Source: a bacterium (GTDB lineage Bacteria > SZUA-182 > DTGQ01). From it: DNA of 32,976 nt. Numbering within the stretch: the stretch's first letter is position 1; every line of letters begins with the position of its first letter. Where the stretch lies: the NCBI GenBank assembly GCA_023512255.1, contig JAILZY010000034.1, positions 1 to 32,976 of the forward strand, given 5' to 3'. The notes under the pieces are model-generated. The model searched no databases and was not told where the DNA came from. It saw nothing but the letters and a program-made list of their open reading frames with translations. Both the position numbers and the translations under genes were made by a program. This document shows, piece after piece, positions 16,273 to 23,278 of the stretch.

Positions 16273-17640
16273 ATGAGCAAAACTACAGCATTTTATTGTG
16301 AATCATGCGGCTTTTATTCGCCTAAATGGCTGGGGAGGTGTCCAGAATGCCAGGAATGGAATTCCCTGGTTGAGGAGGTTAGGGAGGAGGATAAGAAAAA
16401 TTTGGGCCGCCCTTCAATCAGCAGTGGCGCATCTCCCATTCCTTTGAGCCAGATCGAGGCGGCTAAGACTGAGCGGATTCGCACCAGCATTGAGGAGTTT
16501 GACCGAGTGCTTGGAGGAGGAATCGTTCCCGGGTCAGTGGTTTTGATCTGCGGGGATCCTGGCATTGGAAAATCTACCCTACTTCTTCAGATCTGCCAGC
16601 GGCTGGCTGAGGCTGCCACCGGGCAGGTGATACTCTATGTTTCGGGCGAAGAATCCATCCATCAGATCAAGGATCGGGGAGCCCGCATCGGGTCAAATTC
16701 TGAGAATATTTATCTAGTGTCAGAGTCTAATCTTGAGAGCATCGAGCAGCACCTTCAGGAGGTAAAACCTCAGGTTTTCATTCTGGATTCCATTCAGACC
16801 ACCTACACTTCGCTCATGCAAGGGCTGGCGGGCAGTGTAGGGCAGATTCGGGAAGTGGCCTCGCGGCTTATGGTCAGAGCCAAGAGCCAGAACATTTCTA
16901 CCTTTCTAGTAGGTCATGTTACCAAGGATGGCTCGATTGCCGGCCCTCGGGTGCTTGAGCATATCGTGGATACTGTTCTTTACCTGGAAGGGGAAAGATA
17001 TCATACCTATCGGATATTGCGGACAATCAAAAACCGGTTCGGTCCAACCAATGAGATTGGAGTTTTTGAAATCAAGGAGGCTGGGCTTGAGGAAGTGCCT
17101 AACCCGTCGGCTCTTTTTTTGACTGAGCAGACACTCGGTGTATCAGGATCGGTGGTTGTCTCTAGCTTAGAGGGGACAAGGCCGCTTCTTTCCGAGCTCC
17201 AGGCTCTGGTTACTCCTGGCAGTATCGGTTTTGCCCGAAGGACAGCGATTGGGGTTGATCCTCAGCGAGTGTCTTTGCTGCTGGCTGTTCTGGAAAAGCG
17301 GATCGGGCTAAGGTTTCAGGATCAGGATGTTTATGTAAACGTGGTAGGTGGATTGAGGCTGAGCGAGCCGGCCATAGACCTTGGAATCAGCATGGCTATT
17401 GTTTCTAGCCTGTGGGAGAAGGTGATCAATAAGAATATGGTCATTTTTGGTGAGGTTGGGCTTTCTGGGGAGGTGAGAGGGATAAACCAGCCAGAGTTGC
17501 GAATTCGAGAAGCACTGAAGCTGGGCTTTGATCGCTGCGTTCTCCCGGCAGGTAATATCAAGCTGCTAGATTCTAAATTGCAGAAGAATTGCTATGGGGT
17601 TCGCTCTGTTCAGGAGGCGATTGACCTTTTGTTCTCATAG
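16273..17640 (+). CDS. radA: DNA repair protein RadA (Sms)
   Basis: RadA is a DnaB-like branch-migration helicase acting in recombinational repair. The 455 residues show the N-terminal C4 zinc finger (CESCGF near 9 and CPEC near 26), Walker A GDPGIGKST near 93, the RadA-specific KNRFG motif (TIKNRFGPTNEIGVF, near 252) and a C-terminal Lon-protease-like domain without evident protease activity. Starting at ATG 16273 gives the family opening MSKTTAFYCESCGF. TTG 16261, directly after the mlaD stop codon, is possible. No strong Shine-Dalgarno supports either. It is the last gene of the plus-strand cluster that starts with rpsF. Confidence 0.95.
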   Translation: MSKTTAFYCESCGFYSPKWLGRCPECQEWNSLVEEVREEDKKNLGRPSISSGASPIPLSQIEAAKTERIRTSIEEFDRVLGGGIVPGSVVLICGDPGIGKSTLLLQICQRLAEAATGQVILYVSGEESIHQIKDRGARIGSNSENIYLVSESNLESIEQHLQEVKPQVFILDSIQTTYTSLMQGLAGSVGQIREVASRLMVRAKSQNISTFLVGHVTKDGSIAGPRVLEHIVDTVLYLEGERYHTYRILRTIKNRFGPTNEIGVFEIKEAGLEEVPNPSALFLTEQTLGVSGSVVVSSLEGTRPLLSELQALVTPGSIGFARRTAIGVDPQRVSLLLAVLEKRIGLRFQDQDVYVNVVGGLRLSEPAIDLGISMAIVSSLWEKVINKNMVIFGEVGLSGEVRGINQPELRIREALKLGFDRCVLPAGNIKLLDSKLQKNCYGVRSVQEAIDLLFS

Positions 17641-17721
17641 GCCTTCCAATTAAAACCTAACTTGAACGAGTATAGGATTGGAAATTAAATGGGGGTATCT
17701 GGGGAAGGGGGAAGAGGTGGG

Positions 17722-17876
17722 AGATGTTCCCCAGGTAAAAAAACAATAGTTGAAAGTGGGAAATACAGGCGAAAAAAGCCTCTTTTTCTCCCTGGAAAGT
17801 GGGAAATGAGAAACTCCCTTCTAATTGTAATCTGGTCAAGATCGTACTAGGATTGGATATAAATGGGGAACATCTG
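17722..17876. mobile_element. MITE-like element (CAGATGTTCCC family), uninterrupted copy
   Basis: The element is bounded by AGATGTTCCCC (17722-17732) and GGGGAACATCT (17865-17875), perfect 11-bp terminal inverted repeats. It encodes nothing plausible. It is the inverted counterpart of 3896-4183 and keeps the empty insertion site (about 17733-17748, reading ATTGTTTTTTT on the minus strand). No clean target duplication is visible at its own ends. It accounts for most of the 370-bp gap between radA and tRNA-Val. Confidence 0.8.
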
Positions 17877-17969
17877 GCAACTTCCAGCAATTCATACCAA
17901 GAAAAGATTGAGGTCAAGAAACATCATGTTGAACCAGTGCCTTTGCTTTACCAATGGTAAAAAATGCTA

Positions 17970-17998
17970 TTGACATCGATCAAGAGATTCTATAGAAT
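17970..17998 (+). promoter_or_regulatory. Sigma-70-type promoter for tRNA-Val
   Basis: TTGACA (17970-17975) is followed after 17 bases by TAGAAT (17993-17998). Transcription would begin about six bases before the tRNA. Confidence 0.75.
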
Positions 17999-18010
17999 GA
18001 AGAAGATGCA

Positions 18011-18081
18011 GGCACGTAGCTCAGGGGGAGAGCGCTACCTTGACGCGGTAGAGGCCGGCGGTTCGAAACCGCCCGTGCCTA
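18011..18081 (+). tRNA. tRNA-Val(GAC)
   Basis: The cloverleaf is clear. The acceptor AGGCACG pairs with CGTGCCT. The D arm is GCTC/GAGC with loop AGGGGGA. The anticodon stem CTACC/GGTAG encloses TTGACGC, placing GAC at 34-36. The T loop is TTCGAAA. The discriminator is A and the genome does not encode CCA (CTA follows). It is a stand-alone transcript with its own promoter, and a 10-bp GC-rich hairpin at 18099-18125 lies just downstream. Confidence 0.93.
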
Positions 18082-18098
18082 CTAGCATAAATTAATAT

Positions 18099-18125
18099 GG
18101 GACGGCCATAAAGGGTGGCCGTCTC
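18099..18125 (+). terminator. Hairpin downstream of tRNA-Val, possible terminator
   Basis: GGGACGGCCA (18099-18108) pairs with TGGCCGTCTC (18116-18125) through ten pairs including one G-U, around a 7-base loop. No T-run follows, so it may be a processing or Rho-assisted end instead of a classical intrinsic terminator. Confidence 0.5.
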
Positions 18126-18769
18126 ATGTACAAAAGGGTGGCTAGGCATAGAATACTGAAACTGCCCCCTTCGGTTTAAGCCGTTCGTTACCTCAGGGTT
18201 GGCTACGGATCATTTACATCAGGGTGGGTACGGAGTACGGATGAGAGGCTCATCCATGAGCTTAGCCAAGCGGCATTCCAGGTAGATGAGGTTAGCTACC
18301 ATTCTGGTCAGGGGCTGGTCAGGGGAGAGTGGGTTAAAATTAGCTCGTCCCAGGCAGATCAGGGGTGCCAGGCAGATCAGGGTGGCGACGGATGTTATGA
18401 GGCTCTGTATCCTTACCCTGACACCTGTTCTGTGGACGTAAGGGTGGCTAGCAGGTAGCAGGCTAGTAAAGCGTAGGGGATGCAGCTTTTCCTTAGGGGA
18501 TGTGGCTTTCCCGTGGATAAAAAGGGCACCCAGGAGAATGAATTCATACATAATGAATTCATAGAAAAAAGAGAATATTCAAGCCCTTCCGTGGATATAA
18601 TAGCGGCCAGCATTGAATTACGCTCAATTTAAGCCGTGGGCTGTCCTGTGTACATAAGGATTAGCTGTTTCTAATAGTTGGTATTGAGAAGCGAAGAGGC
18701 CTCGCTCAAAGTGAGCTTCCTGGTTGTGCTTTTCTTTCTAATTTTAATTTCCCTAAAATTTATAAGCTT
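18126..18769. other. Long non-coding spacer upstream of thrS with degenerate repeats
   Basis: No credible gene is present. A minus-strand frame at 18219-18551 has repeat-driven composition and no family match I can recognise. The motif (TGTRKATAA)AAGGGTGGCTA recurs in degraded form near 18127, 18196, 18221, 18379, 18431, 18514, 18592 and 18647. Exact tandem duplications lie at 18304-18325 (unit CTGGTCAGGGG) and about 18350-18385 (18-bp unit, last base differing). Two palindromes ATGAATTCAT occur 15 bases apart at 18538-18547 and 18553-18562. A T-box leader was considered and rejected. Confidence 0.5.
18538..18562. repeat. Paired 10-bp palindromes, operator-like
   Basis: ATGAATTCAT is a perfect palindrome and occurs twice, at 18538-18547 and 18553-18562, with ACATA between. 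The 15-bp spacing is about one and a half helical turns. It lies about 207 bp upstream of thrS. It could be a regulator site or another two-copy microduplication. Confidence 0.4.
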
Positions 18770-20704
18770 ATGAAAACGGTTACTATTAGGTTAAATGATG
18801 GACAGAGCCGGCAGGTGGCCGAAGGCACTTCAATCCTGGAGTTTTTAAAATCTGCTGATGGCAACTTGGCTAAAGAGGCTATTGCGGCGAGAATTAACGG
18901 GCAGGCAGCAGATCTTAGCTTTGGGCTGTCTCAGGATGCTGATCTTGAGATCATTACCTTTGATTCTTCGCCGGGGAAGGAAATTCTTCGCCACAGCGCC
19001 TCGCATATCATGGCTCAGGCGGTGAAAGAGCTTTTTCCCAAAGCTCAGTTAGCTATTGGTCCAGCCATTGAGGATGGTTTCTACTATGATTTTGATCTAG
19101 ATACTCCTCTTGGTCCGCAAGAGCTTTTGAAAATTGAGCAGAAAATGCATGAGATCATAGATCGTGATCTTCCTTTTGAGCGCAAGGAAGTTACTAAATT
19201 TTCGGCCATTGAGCTTTTTCAAAGTCGGAATGAGCCGTATAAGGTTGAATTAATCGAAGAGATTCCTGATCAGGTAGTGAGTCTGTATCAGCAGGGTGAT
19301 TTTATTGACTTGTGTCGTGGTCCTCATGTTCCGAGCACGGGTAGAGTCAGGGCCTTCAAACTGTTGAATACGGCTGGCGCCTACTGGCGGGGTGATGAGA
19401 ACAACAAGATGCTGCAGCGGATCTATGGAACTGCCTTTGATGACCCAACAGAGCTAGAGGCTTATCTTGAGCGGCTTGAGGAAGCAAAAAGACGAGATCA
19501 TCGCCGGCTGGGAAAAGAGCTTGATCTTTTTAGCATTCATGATGAGGCGGGCGCAGGGTTAGTGATTTATCATCCCTATGGGGGGATGCTGCGGAGTATT
19601 TTGGAGGAGTTTGAGAAAAAGGAGCATCTGAGGCGGGGATATCAGATTGTCTATGGTCCTCAACTTTTGAAGCTAGACTTATGGAAAAGGTCAGGGCATT
19701 ACGATCATTATCGGCAGAATATGTATTTTACCGAAATAGATGGTCAGGAATATGGGATCAAGCCTATGAATTGTCTAGCTCATATGTTGATTTATCGCTC
19801 TCAGATCCGCAGCTATCGTGATCTTCCCATCCGCTACTTTGAGTTAGGAACGGTTTATCGGCATGAGAAATCGGGTGTTTTGCATGGTCTTTTGCGGGTT
19901 CGGGGATTTACCCAGGATGACGCTCACATCCTGTGTACACCTGAGCAGGTAAGTGAAGAAATTCAAAATGTTTTGAATTTCGTCATTGAGGTTATGGGTA
20001 TTTTCGGTTTTGATTATTCTATGGAGCTCAGCACGCGGCCAGCAGAGTCGATCGGCTCTGATGAGGACTGGGAGCGGGCCACTCAGGCGCTCAAGATGGC
20101 CATGGAGAGCAAGGGGATTGACTATCAGATCAATGAGGGAGATGGAGCCTTTTACGGCCCCAAGATTGATGTCAAGTTAAAGGATGAGCTTGGCAGGATG
20201 TGGCAGTGTGCGACCATACAGTGTGATTTTACACTGCCTGAGAGATTTGATCTTACCTACATTGATGCTCAGGGGCAGAGGAGGCGTCCGGTCATGCTGC
20301 ATCGGGTTATCCTGGGCTCACTTGAGCGGTTTATCGGGGTATTGATTGAGCATTTTGCCGGTGCTTTTCCACTGTGGCTGTCGCCTGTTCAGGTAAAGGT
20401 CATGACCATTACCGAACGGCAGAATGAATATGCCGAAAATATAAAACAGGAACTTCAGAAAAGTGATATTCGGGTTGAGGCCGATTTAAGGAATGAGAAG
20501 ATTGGGCTCAAGATTCGTGAAGCCCAGTTGCATAAGATTCCGTATATGGTTATTGTTGGCGATAAGGAAAGGGCTGAAGGGAAAATCAATGTCCGGCTCA
20601 GAGACGGCCGTCAGCTTGGATCATTAACCCTTCAGGATTTTATTCAGCAATTAGAGAGAGAGATTCGGGAAAAATGGATACGCTGTGGAGGTGATAAAAC
20701 ATAG
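18770..20704 (+). CDS. thrS: Threonyl-tRNA synthetase
   Basis: This enzyme charges tRNA-Thr. The full-length 644 residues include the TGS domain (about 1-62), the editing domain with HSASH near 77 and [10 protein letters not shown] near 183, and the class II catalytic core. The core has the zinc ligand cysteine in [40 protein letters not shown], and motif 3 [18 protein letters not shown] (all conserved blocks). The anticodon-binding domain follows from about 540. The start is ATG 18770; no Shine-Dalgarno is visible. It begins the thrS-infC-rpmI-rplT-pheS-pheT block. Its TAG stop overlaps the probable ATA start of infC (sequence ATAG). Confidence 0.97.
   Translation: MKTVTIRLNDGQSRQVAEGTSILEFLKSADGNLAKEAIAARINGQAADLSFGLSQDADLEIITFDSSPGKEILRHSASHIMAQAVKELFPKAQLAIGPAIEDGFYYDFDLDTPLGPQELLKIEQKMHEIIDRDLPFERKEVTKFSAIELFQSRNEPYKVELIEEIPDQVVSLYQQGDFIDLCRGPHVPSTGRVRAFKLLNTAGAYWRGDENNKMLQRIYGTAFDDPTELEAYLERLEEAKRRDHRRLGKELDLFSIHDEAGAGLVIYHPYGGMLRSILEEFEKKEHLRRGYQIVYGPQLLKLDLWKRSGHYDHYRQNMYFTEIDGQEYGIKPMNCLAHMLIYRSQIRSYRDLPIRYFELGTVYRHEKSGVLHGLLRVRGFTQDDAHILCTPEQVSEEIQNVLNFVIEVMGIFGFDYSMELSTRPAESIGSDEDWERATQALKMAMESKGIDYQINEGDGAFYGPKIDVKLKDELGRMWQCATIQCDFTLPERFDLTYIDAQGQRRRPVMLHRVILGSLERFIGVLIEHFAGAFPLWLSPVQVKVMTITERQNEYAENIKQELQKSDIRVEADLRNEKIGLKIREAQLHKIPYMVIVGDKERAEGKINVRLRDGRQLGSLTLQDFIQQLEREIREKWIRCGGDKT
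20687..20695 (+). promoter_or_regulatory. Strong Shine-Dalgarno that decides the infC start
   Basis: GGAGGTGAT, a nine-base complement to the 16S rRNA 3' end, lies inside the end of thrS, five bases before ATA at 20701. The nearest ATG (20722) is 26 bases away, too far to use this site. Confidence 0.75.
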
Positions 20705-21276
20705 AGAAAGATACCAAAGTCATGGTAAACAGAAAGATTCGGGCCAAAGAGGTTCGTCTGATCAGCGAAACCGGAGAGCAATTAGGAATCTTGAGTCTGG
20801 ACAAAGCCATAGAAATGGCTGAAGAGAGGGGGTTGGATCTGGTTGAAGTGGCTCCAGCGGCTACACCTCCGGTTTGTAAGATCATGGATTATGGTAAGTA
20901 TAAGTACCAGCAGCACAAGAGGGCCCAGGAATCTAAAAAGCATCAGAAGGTCATCCATATTAAAGAAATCAAATTACGGCCTAAAACCGAAGAGCACGAT
21001 TTCCAGTTCAAGAAGGAGCATGTCAGAAAGTTTCTCCTGGATGGTAACAAGGTAAAGGTTACGGTTGTTTTTCGTGGCCGGGAGATGACGCATTTTGAGA
21101 TTGGAGAAGAGCTTCTTAACCGGATGGCCAAGGAGGTTGAAGGGGAAGGGCTCATCGAGCAGCCACCGAAAAAGGAGGGGCGGAATATGACCCTGCTTTT
21201 GGTGGCTAAGAATCATGGTCAAAGGAAGGAAAAACCAAAAAAGGAAGGTTTGGAAGATGCCAAAGGTCAAAACTAA
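20701..21276 (+). CDS. infC: Translation initiation factor IF-3, probable AUA start
   Basis: IF-3 binds the 30S subunit, prevents premature 50S joining and rejects non-AUG start codons. The protein carries the N-domain ([23 protein letters not shown]) and C-domain ([26 protein letters not shown]) family blocks. ATG 20722 gives 184 residues but has no ribosome-binding site. The frame is open upstream to 20698, and ATA at 20701 lies five bases after GGAGGTGAT. E. coli infC uses AUU, which lets IF-3 limit its own synthesis, so an AUA start with the same autoregulation is plausible here (191 residues). The end overlaps rpmI by 20 bp. Confidence 0.93.
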   Translation: MEKDTKVMVNRKIRAKEVRLISETGEQLGILSLDKAIEMAEERGLDLVEVAPAATPPVCKIMDYGKYKYQQHKRAQESKKHQKVIHIKEIKLRPKTEEHDFQFKKEHVRKFLLDGNKVKVTVVFRGREMTHFEIGEELLNRMAKEVEGEGLIEQPPKKEGRNMTLLLVAKNHGQRKEKPKKEGLEDAKGQN

Positions 21277-21454
21277 TAGAGCGGCAGCCAAACGGTTTAC
21301 GGTTACGGCAGGAGGCAAAATCAAGGCCAAAAAATCGTATGCCCGGCATATATTGACCAAAAAATCGAGGAAACGAAAACGTAAATTGAGGGAAGCCACC
21401 TACCTGTCCGCATCTGATGCCAGAGCGGTCAGAAGGCTTATTCCCTATAAGTAA
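21257..21454 (+). CDS. rpmI: 50S ribosomal protein L35
   Basis: This is the small basic 50S protein L35 (65 residues), with the family opening [20 protein letters not shown] and the Lys/Arg-rich KSYARHILTKKSRKRKRKLR. ATG 21257 is chosen because it gives this N-terminus and has GGAAGG eight bases upstream. A longer frame from 21215 lies inside infC. It overlaps infC by 20 bp, and a 340-bp structured spacer separates it from rplT, where a few dozen bases are usual. Confidence 0.95.
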   Translation: MPKVKTNRAAAKRFTVTAGGKIKAKKSYARHILTKKSRKRKRKLREATYLSASDARAVRRLIPYK

Positions 21455-21477
21455 GCCCTGTAAGTAAACCCTGAGAA

Positions 21478-21497
21478 ATCCTCAAAATCATGAGGAT
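21478..21497 (+). terminator. Small hairpin after rpmI
   Basis: ATCCTCA (21478-21484) pairs with TGAGGAT (21491-21497) around a 6-base loop, followed by AACTCTTTT. It is a weak intrinsic terminator candidate or the 5' part of the leader structure below. Confidence 0.35.
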
Positions 21498-21505
21498 AAC
21501 TCTTT

Positions 21506-21750
21506 TAGTGGTCCTCTCGCTAACAAAGTGCGCAAGGCTTGGGCGGGCTCAAGGTCCGCGATCTACAATTGATAGCGTAATTGATCCCCTGCCCACTTGG
21601 GTTATGTACTTAGCGAAAGAACCATGGAGTGGTTCTCTCGCCAAGTATGGAATCACTAAAATTAAAGGCCAATCTTAAGGTTTTGGCCTTAATGAGGGTG
21701 AGGTTATCGTTAGTGTATATTTACTTAGCGAAAGAACCATTTAGGTTTTT
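21506..21750 (+). promoter_or_regulatory. Four-arm structured leader between rpmI and rplT
   Basis: Four related arms occur: a (21506-21523, TGGTCCTCTCGCTAA core), b (21607-21624), c (21630-21647) and d (21722-21739). Arms b and d are identical (TACTTAGCGAAAGAACCA). b with c forms a hairpin of 16 pairs in 18 positions with a 5-base loop. c can equally pair with d, and a with b. AGGTTTTT follows arm d, and a hairpin AAGGCCAA/TTGGCCTT (21665-21672, 21683-21690) sits between c and d. This is attenuator-like geometry ahead of rplT; the alternative is a pair of small inverted-repeat elements. Confidence 0.55.
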
Positions 21751-21794
21751 ATAGAAGAAGATTATCTTTAAGAAGAGAGAAGGAGACTATTTGA

Positions 21795-22148
21795 ATGCCA
21801 AGGGTTAAGAGAGGTGTCGTGGCGAGGCGGCGGCACAATAAAATCCTGAAAATGGCCAAGGGCTATCGGGGTGCAAAGAGCAAGTTATTTCGGACGGCTA
21901 ATGAGGCGGTAAATAGAGCCTTGGCTTATGCTTTTCGAGACCGCAAGGCTCGAAAAAGAGAATTTCGCAAGTTGTGGATTGTCAGAATCAACGCAGCCAG
22001 TCGACTGTACGGTCTTTCCTATAGCCGAATGATGGATGGCCTGGCCAAAGCAGGTGTAGCTTTGAACCGCAAGATTCTGGCAGATCTGGCAGTCAATGAT
22101 CCGCCTGCCTTTTCAGAATTGGCTAGAGTGGCTAAGGAAGCTCTGTAA
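21795..22148 (+). CDS. rplT: 50S ribosomal protein L20
   Basis: L20 binds 23S rRNA early in 50S assembly and is known in other bacteria to repress its own operon by binding mRNA. The 117 residues match the family throughout ([53 protein letters not shown]). GGAG lies about nine bases before ATG 21795. It is preceded by the structured spacer at 21455-21794, which could be its regulatory leader. pheS starts 17 bases after the stop codon. Confidence 0.96.
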   Translation: MPRVKRGVVARRRHNKILKMAKGYRGAKSKLFRTANEAVNRALAYAFRDRKARKREFRKLWIVRINAASRLYGLSYSRMMDGLAKAGVALNRKILADLAVNDPPAFSELARVAKEAL

Positions 22149-22164
22149 AAGCCAAAAAGATTTC

Positions 22165-23175
22165 ATGATCGAACAGCTTAAAAAGATACAAACCGAAGCA
22201 ACACATGAGATTTCGGCGGTCGAAGACCTCGGTTCACTAGAGGATCTGCGGGTTAAGTATCTGGGGCGCAGTGGGCTTTTATCTCAATTGATTAAGCAGA
22301 TCGGTTCCTTACCAGCGGATGAAAAACCCCTGATTGGCAAACTGACCAATGAGACCAAGGGACTGCTTGAGGCACTGTGGCAGGAAAAACTTGCCCAATT
22401 GAAGCAAAAAGCCGCCGAGCAGGGGGATGAGAAGATCGATTTAACCCTACCGGCATATTCTTTCTTTGTCGGGCATAAGCACCCAATAACCCAGATCATG
22501 GAGGAGGCGTGCAGCATCTTTACCCGTTTAGGGTTTAGTATTGCTGAAGGTCCTGAGGTCGAGAGTGATTACTATAATTTTCAAGCCTTGAACTTCCCCA
22601 AAGAGCATCCTGCCAGGGATATGCACGATTCCTTTTATATCTCGGATGATGTTCTTCTGAGGACGCATACCTCGCCGGTTCAGGTTCGCATTATGGAAAA
22701 GAGCCGGCCACCAATCCGCATTATTGCTCCCGGAAAGGTCTACCGCAGGGATGCTGATATTACCCACAGCCCTATGTTTCATCAGATTGAGGGGCTGTTA
22801 GTTGACACATCCTCCTCGTTCAGTGATCTAAAAGGGATTTTAACCGTATTTGTCCACCAGATGTTTGATCCTCAGACTAAGTTGCGGTTTCGGACAAGCT
22901 TTTTCCCCTTTACCGAGCCGAGCGCTGAGGTTGATATAAGCTGTGTCATGTGTCGGGGCAAGGGATGTCGGGTATGTTCCAATTCGGGGTGGCTTGAAAT
23001 TTTGGGAGCAGGTATGGTCGATCCTGAGGTTTTCAAGGCGGTGGGTTATGATCCAGAAAAGTATATGGGATTTGCCTTTGGTATGGGAGTGGAAAGGATC
23101 ACCATGTTGAAGTATGGAATCAATGATATCCGTTTGTTTTACGAAAATGACCTGCGCTTCCTGAGACAATTTTAG
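22165..23175 (+). CDS. pheS: Phenylalanyl-tRNA synthetase alpha subunit
   Basis: With PheT this forms the heterotetramer that charges tRNA-Phe. The 336 residues include the N-terminal coiled coil (about 1-85), HPITQIMEEACSIFTRLGF, the class II motif 2 region (IRIIAPGKVYRRDADITHSP) and the motif 3 block GFAFGMGVERITMLKYGINDIR near the end. ATG 22165 gives the normal N-terminus (MIEQLKKIQTEA). A longer frame from 22096 lies inside rplT. No convincing Shine-Dalgarno is visible. A 103-bp spacer before pheT contains a 20-bp tandem duplication (23193-23231). Confidence 0.96.
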   Translation: MIEQLKKIQTEATHEISAVEDLGSLEDLRVKYLGRSGLLSQLIKQIGSLPADEKPLIGKLTNETKGLLEALWQEKLAQLKQKAAEQGDEKIDLTLPAYSFFVGHKHPITQIMEEACSIFTRLGFSIAEGPEVESDYYNFQALNFPKEHPARDMHDSFYISDDVLLRTHTSPVQVRIMEKSRPPIRIIAPGKVYRRDADITHSPMFHQIEGLLVDTSSSFSDLKGILTVFVHQMFDPQTKLRFRTSFFPFTEPSAEVDISCVMCRGKGCRVCSNSGWLEILGAGMVDPEVFKAVGYDPEKYMGFAFGMGVERITMLKYGINDIRLFYENDLRFLRQF

Positions 23176-23278
23176 AGAAATGAAGAATAGAGAAAGTTAT
23201 AGCAAGAGAATTAAAGTTATAGCAAGAGAATAGAGAAAAAGATCGACAAGTCGAGATTGAACATGACGGCAACAGCTC

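Noticed and set aside
18180-18400. T-box leader for thrS, from AGGGTGG motifs
   Set aside because: The motifs lack the full AGGGTGGNACCGCG, occur many times in degraded form, and no Stem I or antiterminator could be traced.
18219-18551. 110-residue minus-strand ORF
   Set aside because: It follows the repeat pattern, has no ribosome-binding site and no recognisable domain.
21490-21678. 62-residue ORF between rpmI and rplT
   Set aside because: It has no Shine-Dalgarno and overlaps paired arms of the structured region. A leader-peptide role cannot be excluded but is not supported.
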